DNA of 64,000 bases from an uncultured SAR86 cluster bacterium. GTDB lineage: Bacteria; Pseudomonadota; Gammaproteobacteria; Magnimaribacterales; D2472. This document shows, piece by piece, positions 27,605-38,366 of the stretch. Location: the NCBI GenBank assembly GCA_902630885.1, contig CACOWI010000007.1, positions 16,279 through 80,278 of the forward strand, in the 5' to 3' direction. Within the stretch, counting starts at the first letter, position 1, and each line of letters begins with the position of its first letter. The position numbers and the translations under genes were made by a program. The notes under the pieces are model-generated. The model ran no database searches. It saw nothing but the letters and a program-made list of their open reading frames with translations, and had not been told where the DNA came from.

Positions 27605-28564
27605 TCAATATTTGTAAGATATCGAATTAAGGTTAGCGCCATTGATATCTTTTATTTTTATTTGAATGATATTTTCAAAAATTTCTAAAACACTATAGTT
27701 TTCTTGTGGATATGTTTCACCAATTAGGTACTTATCAATCTCATCAAAGGATGATCCTGGTTTATTCATTGAGGAAGATGTTACTTCTAATATTCCGTTT
27801 TTCCTATATATCCCCGCACGATGCCTATCACCTGAAAATAGAATTGTTTTATCACTAAATTTATCAATAAGATTAAGAAGTTTATATCTTTCATTTGGAA
27901 AGTTACTCCATTTCTCAAATCGATGATCTTCAGCAATAATTTGTATAGAACTAAAAATAAATAAAAAATCAAAATCATCATTAAGCTCATTCTCAAACCA
28001 AATCCATTGATCATTACCTAAAATCGTTGCATCAGGTTCAATGTTTTCAATATAGTTACTTTTTGCACCCTTTAATTTTGATCTAAAAAATCTTGTATCA
28101 AGAAAGATAAATTTAAATTTTTTATCGAAAAAAACTTCATTTTTTGAGAAATATATTCCATCACGTTTTGATCTATCATCATCTTTTGATATTTCCCAAA
28201 AATCTAAATAGAGTTTTTGAGCTTGTCTCTTAAATCTATAATCGGCACCGCCATCATTTTTTCCAAAGTCATGATCATCCCAAATCGAAAAAATGTAGAT
28301 ATCACTTAAAAAATCTGGCAAAACTTTTTTTTGTTTATCATAAGCATTTTTCATTTTTCTCAGTGATCCACTAGGAGTATCTCCGTAAACGTTATCACCT
28401 AAAAAAATAAAATAATTTAAGTCTTCCTTTTGGATAGATTGCCATATGGGCTGAGGATAATCTTGATCAAGGCATGATCCGAGACCAATCTTTATTGATT
28501 CTGCATGAATAACGTTCGCACTAAGGACTAAAAATAAAAAAAAGCTTAAAAAATTTTTTTTCAA
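27605..28564 (-). CDS. PhoD-like metallophosphatase
   Basis: A 319-residue exported protein with a signal peptide ending at NVIHAES. Metallophosphatase motifs: IGLGSCLDQDYPQPIW, FLGDNVYGDTPSG, FSIWDDHDFGKNDGG and a late LFSGDRHRAGIY. This is the short branch of alkaline phosphatase D, a Ca/Fe-type phosphodiesterase/phosphomonoesterase. It probably releases phosphate from organic esters in the periplasm or outside. It is the last gene of the ftsK-lolA-crcB-serS operon, overlapping the serS stop by 4 bp, so it has no private promoter visible here. It fits the phosphorus theme of the window. Confidence 0.85.
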   Translation of the reverse strand: MKKNFLSFFLFLVLSANVIHAESIKIGLGSCLDQDYPQPIWQSIQKEDLNYFIFLGDNVYGDTPSGSLRKMKNAYDKQKKVLPDFLSDIYIFSIWDDHDFGKNDGGADYRFKRQAQKLYLDFWEISKDDDRSKRDGIYFSKNEVFFDKKFKFIFLDTRFFRSKLKGAKSNYIENIEPDATILGNDQWIWFENELNDDFDFLFIFSSIQIIAEDHRFEKWSNFPNERYKLLNLIDKFSDKTILFSGDRHRAGIYRKNGILEVTSSSMNKPGSSFDEIDKYLIGETYPQENYSVLEIFENIIQIKIKDINGANLNSISYKY

Positions 28565-29808
28565 TTTACTTTTATTTCATTTGATCCAAAATATTGCTCG
28601 AGACAACTTGGAATATTGATAGTATCTTTACCATCAAAATTATTTTCTATTAAGGCAATTAAGCATCTGCCGACTGCAAGTCCTGATCCATTAATTGTAT
28701 GGACAAAATTATTTCCATCCTTGGATTTATATTTAATATTCGATCTCCTAGCTTGGAAGTCTGTAAAATTTGAACAAGATGAAATCTCTCTATACTTATT
28801 TTGACTTGGCATCCAAACTTCAATATCGAATGTTTTTGCAGAGGAAAAACCTAGATCACCAGAACAAAGTTCAACTATTTGATAAGGAAGTTCTAATTTA
28901 TTAAGAATTTCACAAGCATTGTTAAGAAGAGTTTCAAGACAATTCATTGAATCACTTGGATGTGTAATTTGTACAAGTTCAATTTTTTCAAACTGATGTT
29001 GTCTTATAAGACCTCTTGTATCTTTTCCATAACTGCCTGCCTCTGATCTAAAGCATGGAGTATGAGATGTAACCTTTACAGGTAAGTCTTTTTCATTAAG
29101 AAATTCATCTCTAAATAAATTAGTCAAGGGAACTTCAGCAGTAGGAATAAGGTATAGTTTGTCTGAGGCCTTAAATAGATCTTCTTCAAATTTAGGTAAT
29201 TGGCCGGTTCCAGTTAATGATTCTTCGTTTGCCATAAACGGAACATAATATTCTTTATAGCCATTATTGATGGCGCAATCGATCATGAAGGATATTAACG
29301 AGCGCTGCAGTTTAGCTAAATCTCCTTTCAAAACAGCAAATCTTGATCCAGATAATTTTGCAGCTAATTCGGTATCTATTTTTTTTGTAATCTCTAAATG
29401 ATCTTGAGTGTTATTAGTTTTAATTTCACCATGTTGACTTATAACTTTATTATCTTCTTCAGATGATCCTATTGGAACAGAATCATCTGGAATGTTTGGC
29501 ATATCTAACAACAAACTATTTAACTTGCTTAAGACTTCTTGAAGGTCAGCATCTTTGTTCTCTAAATCAGAATTTTTTTCATCTATAATCTTTTTTAAAT
29601 CTGAAGTATCTTTACCTGAAGCTTTTAGCTTTCCAAATTCTGACGAGAGTTGTTTTCTTTCAGCTTGAAGACCTTCTACATCAACTTGAAGCTCTTTCCT
29701 TGAATCATCTAAAGATTTAAAAGAAGATTCATCTAGATCATATCCTCGCTTTTTTAACGCAATTTTTATGTCTTCTAAATTATCTCTTAATTTTTTAATG
29801 TCTATCAT
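28561..29808 (-). CDS. serS: Seryl-tRNA synthetase
   Basis: A 415-residue class II aminoacyl-tRNA synthetase. The N-terminal long coiled-coil arm (about 25-100, heptad-rich with ELQVDVEGLQAERKQLSSEF) binds tRNA-Ser. The catalytic core has the class II motifs TAEVPLTNLFRDEFL, FRSEAGSYGKDTRGLIRQHQFEKIELV (motif 2) and NGSGLAVGRCLIALIEN (motif 3). It charges tRNA-Ser and the initial step of selenocysteine tRNA. Its ATG overlaps the crcB stop (TAATG). This position after lolA matches conserved gammaproteobacterial order. Confidence 0.97.
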   Translation of the reverse strand: MIDIKKLRDNLEDIKIALKKRGYDLDESSFKSLDDSRKELQVDVEGLQAERKQLSSEFGKLKASGKDTSDLKKIIDEKNSDLENKDADLQEVLSKLNSLLLDMPNIPDDSVPIGSSEEDNKVISQHGEIKTNNTQDHLEITKKIDTELAAKLSGSRFAVLKGDLAKLQRSLISFMIDCAINNGYKEYYVPFMANEESLTGTGQLPKFEEDLFKASDKLYLIPTAEVPLTNLFRDEFLNEKDLPVKVTSHTPCFRSEAGSYGKDTRGLIRQHQFEKIELVQITHPSDSMNCLETLLNNACEILNKLELPYQIVELCSGDLGFSSAKTFDIEVWMPSQNKYREISSCSNFTDFQARRSNIKYKSKDGNNFVHTINGSGLAVGRCLIALIENNFDGKDTINIPSCLEQYFGSNEIKVN

Positions 29809-30167
29809 TATCTAGCTATTGTTGTCCCAATATATGTAGCAGCAATAGTGATTACTACAGTAAACATTATATATGAAAGCGCATGAATTAAATTTGTATT
29901 AGCTATCATAATGGTCTGATATGTAAGAGCGGACATAGTTGTAAAAGATCCTAAAAAACCAATGATAAAGAAGTAATATGTTGTATTTTTTTCTGGCATT
30001 GATGTTCCAATTATTAAGCCAATTAGAAAACATCCTACAATGTTTACCAAAAGAACAGAGTATGATGCGGAGTTATTTAAATACCTTTCAAGTAACTCAT
30101 TAATACCGAATCTTGATACTGCTCCAAGCGCCCCGCCAAATCCAACAAAAAAAATTTTACTTATCAT
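29808..30167 (-). CDS. crcB: Fluoride exporter CrcB/FluC
   Basis: A 119-residue four-helix membrane protein with the Fluc signatures: GGALGAVSRFGINEL, VLLVNIVGCFLIGLIIG (pore Asn) and FIIGFLGSFTTMSALTYQT (TTMS polar track and sodium-site region). It acts as a dual-topology dimer passing fluoride out of the cell. It starts inside the last bases of lolA (11-bp overlap) and its stop overlaps serS. No fluoride riboswitch is visible, as expected for an internal operon gene. Confidence 0.93.
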   Translation of the reverse strand: MISKIFFVGFGGALGAVSRFGINELLERYLNNSASYSVLLVNIVGCFLIGLIIGTSMPEKNTTYYFFIIGFLGSFTTMSALTYQTIMIANTNLIHALSYIMFTVVITIAATYIGTTIAR

Positions 30168-30657
30168 TTTGCTTAGAAAAATTTATTAAATTATCTACAT
30201 TCAAATTATCTTTATATTTTATTTGTAATTCATCATTATTCAGAAATTCAAAATAGTAAGTTTTATCATCATCAATTAGTTTTAAATTTTTACTGTTAAT
30301 TTGTTCCAAATTCAATAGCTCTTTGTCAAATCCGTTTTTAATAAAATTTAATAGATTGTTTGAAATGTCTTTATTTTCGATAAATCTTTTTTGATTAAAT
30401 TCTAAGTCATGAATTTCAACTCCATTTTTATTTATTAAATAAATTTCTTTGAATGGAGATGTAATCTCTATCTTTATGTTATTGTTTAGATCTCTATAAA
30501 AAGTTCCATAAGATTTATCAAAACTATTATTTGCACTATTAAAACTTGTTTGAGTGAATTCTAAATTATTTTTAAAGAATCCATTTAAGAGATCTGTTGG
30601 ATTTGCCGAAATAGTAAAACTTACTAGTAATAGGAAATGTATATATATAAATTTCAA
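30157..30657 (-). CDS. lolA: Outer-membrane lipoprotein carrier LolA
   Basis: A 166-residue periplasmic chaperone that carries lipoproteins from LolCDE to LolB. A signal peptide ends at FTISANPTDLL. The LolA-like order is present: FTQTSFNSANNSFDKSYGTFYRDLNNNIKIEITSPF, shortened relative to the usual 200 residues, then YLINKNGVEIHDLEFNQKRFIE. It is diverged and compact, but its place between ftsK and crcB-serS, the classic locus, supports the call. It lies 1 bp from the ftsK stop and overlaps crcB. Confidence 0.85.
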   Translation of the reverse strand: MKFIYIHFLLLVSFTISANPTDLLNGFFKNNLEFTQTSFNSANNSFDKSYGTFYRDLNNNIKIEITSPFKEIYLINKNGVEIHDLEFNQKRFIENKDISNNLLNFIKNGFDKELLNLEQINSKNLKLIDDDKTYYFEFLNNDELQIKYKDNLNVDNLINFSKQNDK

Positions 30658-30658
30658 T

Positions 30659-32959
30659 TTAATCTCTTTTAGGGACTAAAACTTCTCTTGAGCCATTTGA
30701 ACTCATTTCTGACACAAGTCCTGCCTCCTCCATAGTCTCAATGAGTCTTGCTGCTCTGTTATAGCCAATTCTTAATTTTCTTTGAACAGCAGATATTGAT
30801 GCTCTTCTTGATTCTATAACAAAACTTACAGCCTCATCATATAACTCATCTTGATCCTCTGAGTTACCTATATCGGTACCGGTCCATCCTGGTATTGGTC
30901 CTGTATCTTGACTAGATGAAGTTATTTCATCTACATAATTTGGTTCTGCCCTTGATTTCCAGTCATTAACAACTCTATGAACTTCATCATCTCCAACGAA
31001 GGCTCCATGAACTCTTACGGGTACACCAACGCCTGGAGGTAAATAAAGCATATCTCCATATCCAAGCAATTGTTCTGCTCCGCCTTGATCTAAAATTGTT
31101 CTAGAATCAATTTTTGTAGAAACTTGAAAACCAATTCTTGTGGGTATGTTAGCTTTAATAAGTCCTGTTATGACATCTACCGATGGTCTCTGAGTTGCTA
31201 ATATAAGGTGAATTCCTGCTGCTCTTGCTTTTTGAGCAATTCTTGCAATTAAATGTTCAACTTTTTTGCCTACCAACATCATCATATCTGCAAATTCGTC
31301 AACAACAACAACTATAGATGGAAGTACTTCAAGATATTCATCTTCATCTTCCTTTAAAGGATTAAGGATTTGTTTTCCATTTTTCTCAGCATCTTGAATT
31401 TTTTTGTTATATCCTGCTAAATTTCTTACTCCCATCATTGACATTAATTTATATCTTCTATCCATTTCAGCTACACACCATCTAAGGCCATTCGATGCAT
31501 CTGTCATATCAGTTATTACTGGTGTAAGGAGGTGAGGTATGCCGTCGTATACAGCTAATTCCAACATTTTTGGATCAACTAATATTAATCTCACTTCATC
31601 AGGATCAGATTTAAATAATAAACTCAATAACATAGCATTAAGTCCAACCGACTTTCCTGATCCTGTTGTCCCTGCAACTAACAAATGTGGCATTTTCGCT
31701 AAATCTACAACAATTGGATTACCAGAAATATCCTGACCAAGTGCAACACTAAGATTTGAGGGAGAGGATTTGAAAGCCTTAGAAGAAAGTATTTCGGTAA
31801 GCCTTACCATCTTTCTATTATTATTTGGAATCTCGATACCAACGTATGATTTACCCTCAATGACCTCAACAACTCTGACGCTACTAACGGATAGTGATCT
31901 TGCGATATCTTGAGCTATATTTGTAATTTTGCTTGCTTTTGTTCCTGGAGCTGGTTGAATTTCGAATCGAGTTACTACTGGACCAGGTAAAACTGATTCA
32001 ACGGTGGCTTCAATACCAAATTCTTCAAGTTTAGCCTCAAGAAGTTCTGCAATTTGATTTAATTCGCTCTCGGTTAAGGAGCTGCCGTCATCTAGAGCTC
32101 TGTCAAGCAGTTCAGTGCTTGGCATAATAGCTTTTTCTTTTGTATCTTCTTTATCGTTATCTATATTTACTTTTGGTACTTCTTTTAATGGTGATTCATT
32201 GTTAATGGGCAAATCACCTTGTTTAAGATCTTGTTTAGTATCCTCAGTATGTTTTTCTTTTATTTGGGGTTCTTTTGAAATTTTAGGCTTTGATGAGGGC
32301 TTAACTTTATTATCATTTCCAATTTGCATTGTGGTAACAATTTTTTTTACTTTTACAAAAAAAAGAGTTGCTAAATTTTTTAGACTTTGTGTAAATTTTA
32401 ATGAAAGTTGAAGGCTAAATTTACCAGAGATGATTAATAGCTCTCCTGTCTTATCAAGAGTTTTTAACCAAGAAAAATTAAAAGCTAATGAGGTTGCAGG
32501 TATTAACAATATAACAAGAAAAATCAATGATCCTATGTCACCTATCGAGGAGGACAATGTGGTAATTATTTCTTTACCAATTAAACCTCCAAAGCTATCA
32601 AGAAAATAAAAATATCCAATTGAACAAAAACAAATTAATAAAAGTATTGAGCTAAGCAGTCTTACTATGGATTTGTTAAAAGAAGAGTATGGGTCCTCAT
32701 AAAATAATATTTCAATAGCCCAAACACTACCAATAAGAAGAACTAAATATCCACCGAAACCAAATATTACGAATAAAAAATCTGATATTTTAGCTCCAAG
32801 TGGACCACCCAAATTATTTATTGTTTCATTTGAATTTTTATTAAAAAATCCAGAGTCAGAAATGTCATAAGAGACAAGTGAAATAAATATATATAATGAA
32901 AATGCAATCAGAAAAAAGCTTAAAAAATTTGAAAGAGTATTTTTTATATATGGAGGCAT
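30659..32959 (-). CDS. ftsK: DNA translocase FtsK
   Basis: A 766-residue septal DNA pump. Four N-terminal membrane helices occupy about residues 1-185. A short charged linker of about 90 residues (rich in K, E, P) follows, much shorter than in E. coli FtsK (1329 residues). Then come the RecA-like motor with Walker [16 protein letters not shown], Walker B region [14 protein letters not shown] and [25 protein letters not shown], and the C-terminal gamma winged helix ([31 protein letters not shown]) that reads KOPS and activates XerCD. It is the first gene of a five-gene operon. Confidence 0.96.
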   Translation of the reverse strand: MPPYIKNTLSNFLSFFLIAFSLYIFISLVSYDISDSGFFNKNSNETINNLGGPLGAKISDFLFVIFGFGGYLVLLIGSVWAIEILFYEDPYSSFNKSIVRLLSSILLLICFCSIGYFYFLDSFGGLIGKEIITTLSSSIGDIGSLIFLVILLIPATSLAFNFSWLKTLDKTGELLIISGKFSLQLSLKFTQSLKNLATLFFVKVKKIVTTMQIGNDNKVKPSSKPKISKEPQIKEKHTEDTKQDLKQGDLPINNESPLKEVPKVNIDNDKEDTKEKAIMPSTELLDRALDDGSSLTESELNQIAELLEAKLEEFGIEATVESVLPGPVVTRFEIQPAPGTKASKITNIAQDIARSLSVSSVRVVEVIEGKSYVGIEIPNNNRKMVRLTEILSSKAFKSSPSNLSVALGQDISGNPIVVDLAKMPHLLVAGTTGSGKSVGLNAMLLSLLFKSDPDEVRLILVDPKMLELAVYDGIPHLLTPVITDMTDASNGLRWCVAEMDRRYKLMSMMGVRNLAGYNKKIQDAEKNGKQILNPLKEDEDEYLEVLPSIVVVVDEFADMMMLVGKKVEHLIARIAQKARAAGIHLILATQRPSVDVITGLIKANIPTRIGFQVSTKIDSRTILDQGGAEQLLGYGDMLYLPPGVGVPVRVHGAFVGDDEVHRVVNDWKSRAEPNYVDEITSSSQDTGPIPGWTGTDIGNSEDQDELYDEAVSFVIESRRASISAVQRKLRIGYNRAARLIETMEEAGLVSEMSSNGSREVLVPKRD

Positions 32960-32997
32960 TTAAGTGTATCTAATTATTAGTCTAATTATAGGCATAA

Positions 32998-33975
<978 letters not shown>

Positions 33976-33976
33976 T

Positions 33977-34960
33977 ATGAAATTTAAAGGCTATCTTGTT
34001 AGAGAAAAAGATGGAGTTTTTAGTGGTTCAATAGAAGATATTGATTCGCCAAAACTTGAAGAAGGACGAGTATTAATTAAGGTACATTATTCATCTTTGA
34101 ATTATAAAGATGCGCTGGCTGCGTCAGGAGCAAAAGGTGTAGCATCATCGTATCCGTTTGTACCTGGGATAGATATTGCTGGAGAAATAATTGAATCATC
34201 TACTTCAGATTTTTCTAATGGCGACAAAGTTATTGCAACTGGATATAAAATTGGAATGTCAGAATTTGGAGGTTTTGGAGAAATTGTTCATCTTCCAAGC
34301 GAATGGGTAATTAAAATGCCATCAAATTTAGATTATATAAAATCAATGTCTTATGGAACTGCTGGTATCACAGCAGCAGCTTGTATAAAAAAAATTGTTG
34401 ATGGTGGTTGTTCAAATAAACTTCCAGCTCTTGTATCTGGTTCGACTGGTGGTGTTGGATCTATAGCGGTAGGTATTCTTGCAAAAATTGGATATGAAGT
34501 TCATGCAATTTCGGGAAAATCCTCACAAGTTGATACTCTTAAAATGATGGGAGCTAATGAAATATTAGATAGAAATGAATATATGTCAGATCCTATTAAG
34601 CCCATGGATAAAGCTCAATACTCTGCAGCGGTAGATACTGTTGGTGGTGATGTTTTATCTAAAATGCTAACTATGATTGCAAACCATGGTGTTGTTTCAT
34701 GCTGTGGAAATGTTGCTGGACCAAAATTCTCTTCATCTGTATTTCCTTTTATATTGAGAGGAATTCAGTTATGTGGAATTGATTCGGCAGAATCGTCTTT
34801 AGAACTAAAAAAAGAATTATGGGAGTTATTATCGAACAAATGGTCTTTAGATCTTTCAAATCAAACAAAGATTGTTAAAATTTCTGAAGTTGGGAAAGAG
34901 ATTGATAAAATTCTCAAAGGTGATCAAATTGGCAGAGTGGTTATAAAACATGGAGATTAA
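33977..34960 (+). CDS. acuI: Acrylyl-CoA reductase AcuI / YhdH-like oxidoreductase
   Basis: A 327-residue zinc-independent MDR-superfamily quinone-oxidoreductase-like enzyme. MKFKGYLVREKDGVF, VHYSSLNYKDALAASG, YPFVPGIDIAGEI, VSGSTGGVGSIAVGILAKIGYEVHAI (NADPH Rossmann loop) and AVDTVGGDVLSKML match the AcuI/YhdH group, which reduces acryloyl-CoA to propionyl-CoA with NADPH. In marine bacteria this detoxifies acrylate from DMSP. I chose the ATG at 33977 because the upstream in-frame ATG lies within trxB. It is co-transcribed with trxB (1-bp gap). The symbol is by family resemblance. Confidence 0.83.
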   Translation: MKFKGYLVREKDGVFSGSIEDIDSPKLEEGRVLIKVHYSSLNYKDALAASGAKGVASSYPFVPGIDIAGEIIESSTSDFSNGDKVIATGYKIGMSEFGGFGEIVHLPSEWVIKMPSNLDYIKSMSYGTAGITAAACIKKIVDGGCSNKLPALVSGSTGGVGSIAVGILAKIGYEVHAISGKSSQVDTLKMMGANEILDRNEYMSDPIKPMDKAQYSAAVDTVGGDVLSKMLTMIANHGVVSCCGNVAGPKFSSSVFPFILRGIQLCGIDSAESSLELKKELWELLSNKWSLDLSNQTKIVKISEVGKEIDKILKGDQIGRVVIKHGD

Positions 34961-34962
34961 AT

Positions 34963-35094
34963 ATGAAAGATGATTACGAAGACTTTTATGAGTCAGAAGA
35001 AGCAAATCTAGATAGTAAAAGCGATGCTAAGGTTATTTTCTTTCTTATTATTGTTGCTGTTATTGCAGTGACTTATTGGGTGGCAGCTCAATAA
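34963..35094 (+). CDS. Very small tail-anchored membrane protein
   Basis: A 43-residue frame whose first 22 residues are highly acidic (KDDYEDFYESEEANLDSKSD), followed by one C-terminal helix AKVIFFLIIVAVIAVTYWV. It starts 2 bp after the acuI stop and ends 1 bp before the stop of the convergent SDR gene. The acid-then-helix design is a mirror of the tiny protein at 7854. Function unknown; it is probably co-transcribed with trxB-acuI. Confidence 0.55.
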   Translation: MKDDYEDFYESEEANLDSKSDAKVIFFLIIVAVIAVTYWVAAQ

Positions 35095-35095
35095 A

Positions 35096-35866
35096 CTATC
35101 TTGGCTTCATCCTCATACCTGAGTCCAATCTAATTGTCTCACCATTAAGGTAGGTATTTTCAACAATATGAACTGCTAAATCTGCAAATTCATTAGGTTG
35201 CCCAAATCTGTGAGGAAATTGAGTGGATTCTAATAGTGGATCTCTCACTTTATCGGGAGCCAATTGCATAAGAGGTGTATCAAAAATTCCTGGCGCAATA
35301 GTACACACTCTAATAGAGTGTCTTGCCAAGTCTCTTGCAGCAGTTATAGTTAATCCAATTACACCAGCTTTTGATGCACTGTATGCTGATTGTCCAATTT
35401 GACCCTCTATACCAGCAATAGATGCTGTATTAATGATTACGCCCTTTTCACCCTTATCATCTGGATCATTTTTATCCATTAATTCTGCGGCTATTCTCAT
35501 TACATTAAAAGTACCAACAAGATTTAAATTAACTATAAATTGGAAAGCGTCCAAGGGATGTGGCGCCTCTTTTCCTAGTATTCTTCCAGGGTATCCAGTA
35601 CCAGCACAATTAACGGCAATATGAAGACCTCCAAAATTTTCTTTTATTTTATTTACTGCCTCAACTACAGGATCTTCTTTCATGATATCAGTGGAGATAA
35701 ACATAACTTTATCCTCACCTAAAGTTTTTATTATCTCTGAGGCCTTTTCTTCATTTATATCTAATATTACTGCTTTTGCACCTTTGTCTACATAAGCCTC
35801 AACGGTTGCTTGACCCAATCCAGATGCCCCACCTGTTACTAACGCTACTTTATTATTAAGATCCAT
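35096..35866 (-). CDS. SDR-family 3-hydroxyacyl-CoA dehydrogenase (type 2, HSD17B10-like)
   Basis: A 256-residue classical short-chain dehydrogenase. The cofactor loop is VTGGASGLGQATVEAYVDKG, with an acidic ILDIN at the end of the second strand, indicating NAD. Then come NCAGTGYPG, the catalytic Ser in IINTASIAGIEGQIG, Tyr and Lys in SAYSASKAG, and IAPGIFDTPLM. The inserted LGKEAPHPLDAFQFIV and the C-terminus match human 17-beta-HSD10-like 3-hydroxyacyl-CoA dehydrogenases, used in fatty-acid or branched-chain amino-acid degradation. It is a single gene divergent from the nitrogen block. Confidence 0.87.
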   Translation of the reverse strand: MDLNNKVALVTGGASGLGQATVEAYVDKGAKAVILDINEEKASEIIKTLGEDKVMFISTDIMKEDPVVEAVNKIKENFGGLHIAVNCAGTGYPGRILGKEAPHPLDAFQFIVNLNLVGTFNVMRIAAELMDKNDPDDKGEKGVIINTASIAGIEGQIGQSAYSASKAGVIGLTITAARDLARHSIRVCTIAPGIFDTPLMQLAPDKVRDPLLESTQFPHRFGQPNEFADLAVHIVENTYLNGETIRLDSGMRMKPR

Positions 35867-35930
35867 GTGTTCTCCTAAAATTACATCAAAATTATAACTT
35901 TTTTTTTATAAAAAATAATAATTCTATTAT

Positions 35931-35946
35931 TGGCACATAAATTGCA
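35931..35946 (+). promoter_or_regulatory. Sigma-54 promoter upstream of porin-glnK-amtB
   Basis: TGGCACA-TAAA-TTGCA matches the -24/-12 consensus TGGCACG-N4-TTGCW with exact spacing and only one mismatch outside the invariant GG and GC. It lies 35 bp before the porin start. RpoN-dependent transcription is expected. No full NtrC palindrome was found in the short gap upstream, so an enhancer could lie within the neighbouring SDR gene. Confidence 0.85.
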
Positions 35947-35981
35947 TAAGTATTAGTAAGTATATTTAAAAGGAGATTTAA

Positions 35982-36916
<935 letters not shown>

Positions 36917-36929
36917 ATAAGGAGAAAAT

Positions 36930-38192
36930 ATGGAAGAAATTAAATTTGCATTAGATACATTTTATGCCGTTATTGCAGGTGCATTAGTTATGTGGATGGC
37001 GGCAGGATTTACTATGCTTGAAGCTGGTCTAGTTCAAAAGAAAGATGTATCTGAAATTGTTACTAAAAACCTAGGGTTATATTCAATAGCATGTATTATG
37101 TACTTGATTTGCGGGTTTGCCCTTATGTATTCAGGTAGCAGTTCGTTTTTTGGACTATTTCCTGGCATTGATACCTCATGGGGTCTATCAACTTCTACTG
37201 AAGCAGATCCTATTATGTATGGAGCAGAAGGCTCAATATCAGATGGTGATTTTGTTGGTTACTATTCTCATCAAGCTGACTTCTTTTTCCAAGTAGTTTT
37301 TGTTGCTACTGCGATGTCAATTGTTTCAGGAGCAGTTGCTGGAAGAATGAGATTACTGCCTTTCTTTTTATTTGCTGTTGTATTAACTGGTTTTATTTAT
37401 CCTACTCAAGGTTTTTGGAACTGGGGTGGTGGATTTGAAGGAATGGGTATTTCATATTCCGACTATGCTGGTTCAGGTACTGTACACTTATGTGGTGCCG
37501 CAGCTGCTTTAGCTGTAGTAACCGTCTTAGGACCTAGAAAAGGTAAATACAATTATGATGGTTCTGTTAACCCAATGCCTGGATCAAACATACCGATGGC
37601 TGCACTTGGTGCATGGATCTTATGGTTGGGTTGGTTCGGATTTAATGGTGGTTCAGAATTAAAAGTTTCTGAAGTTAGTAGTGCTACTGCAGTAAGCCAA
37701 GTATTTTTAAATACAAATATGGCTGCAGCTGGAGGTGTTGTAGCAGCTTTGTTACTAAGTCTTGGTTTAACTGGCAAAATGGATGTAACTATGGCTATCA
37801 ATGGCGCTATTGCAGGTTTAGTTTCAATTACTGCTGATCCTCTAAGTCCAAGTGGCGGAACATCCGTTATCGTCGGAGCGATTGGAGGAATAATAGTTTA
37901 CTTCTCTATTTTATTTTTAGAGAAAAGAGGAATCGATGACCCTGTAGGCGCTATATCTGCTCACGGTGTTGTGGGTATTTATGGTGTTCTTGTAGTAAGT
38001 TTAACTGGTGGAGCTGATTTCCTTGGCCAACTTACTGGTGTTGTTATGATTGCTGCATTTACATATGTTGCTAGCTACGGTGTAGTTAAGTTAATTGATA
38101 GGATTATGCCAATTAGAGCAACTGATGAAGAACAAGATCTAGGTCTAGATGTTACAGAGATAGGCATAGAAGCTTATCCAGAGTTTAAATAA
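36930..38192 (+). CDS. amtB: Ammonium transporter AmtB (copy 1)
   Basis: A 420-residue, 11-helix Amt/Rh-family channel. It has FTMLEAGLVQKKDVSEIV at the start, the pore twin-histidine sites in SGTVHLCGAAAALAVV and ISAHGVVGIYGV, WILWLGWFGFNGGSEL and QGFWNWGGGFEGMG. It imports ammonium and is gated by GlnK. A GGAG site precedes the ATG. It carries an insertion (FFGLFPGIDTSWGLSTSTEADPI is part of it) between early helices, as in some marine Amt proteins. It is third in the porin-glnK-amtB operon. Confidence 0.95.
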   Translation: MEEIKFALDTFYAVIAGALVMWMAAGFTMLEAGLVQKKDVSEIVTKNLGLYSIACIMYLICGFALMYSGSSSFFGLFPGIDTSWGLSTSTEADPIMYGAEGSISDGDFVGYYSHQADFFFQVVFVATAMSIVSGAVAGRMRLLPFFLFAVVLTGFIYPTQGFWNWGGGFEGMGISYSDYAGSGTVHLCGAAAALAVVTVLGPRKGKYNYDGSVNPMPGSNIPMAALGAWILWLGWFGFNGGSELKVSEVSSATAVSQVFLNTNMAAAGGVVAALLLSLGLTGKMDVTMAINGAIAGLVSITADPLSPSGGTSVIVGAIGGIIVYFSILFLEKRGIDDPVGAISAHGVVGIYGVLVVSLTGGADFLGQLTGVVMIAAFTYVASYGVVKLIDRIMPIRATDEEQDLGLDVTEIGIEAYPEFK

Positions 38193-38252
38193 TTTAATTG
38201 TAATGACGTTCATAGTGCTCCCCCAATAACTAAGTCATAACATTAAATTTTT

Positions 38253-38289
38253 AGAGAAGGGTTACAAAAGTAGCTCTTCTCTTTTTTTT
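38253..38289 (+). terminator. Rho-independent terminator after amtB copy 1
   Basis: A 13-bp stem with two G-U pairs (AGAGAAGGGTTAC with GTAGCTCTTCTCT) closes an AAAA tetraloop and is followed by eight T residues. It cleanly separates the glnK-amtB operon from the sigma-54 promoter of the second amtB. Confidence 0.9.
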
Positions 38290-38305
38290 GCACAAATATC
38301 GTGCA
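38289..38305 (+). promoter_or_regulatory. NtrC-type binding palindrome
   Basis: TGCAC-N7-GTGCA matches the well-known NtrC enhancer consensus, such as the sites upstream of glnA. It stands 17 bp upstream of the sigma-54 promoter of the second amtB, so its centre is near -50. That is close for an enhancer, but the palindrome is exact. Confidence 0.7.
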
Positions 38306-38322
38306 AATAACTATTTTTATAT

Positions 38323-38338
38323 TGGCATAGATATTGCA
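38323..38338 (+). promoter_or_regulatory. Sigma-54 promoter upstream of second amtB
   Basis: TGGCATA-GATA-TTGCA has exact -24/-12 spacing with the invariant GG and GC present, 28 bp before the amtB2 start. Together with the NtrC palindrome just upstream it predicts nitrogen-starvation control of this second transporter independent of the first operon. Confidence 0.85.
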
Positions 38339-38366
38339 TGTATTTATATATATTTTGGGAGCATTT

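Noticed and set aside
35770..35800. TGCACC half-site within the SDR gene as an NtrC enhancer for the first sigma-54 promoter
   Set aside because: There is no matching GTGCA arm at the required distance, so it is only a half-site.
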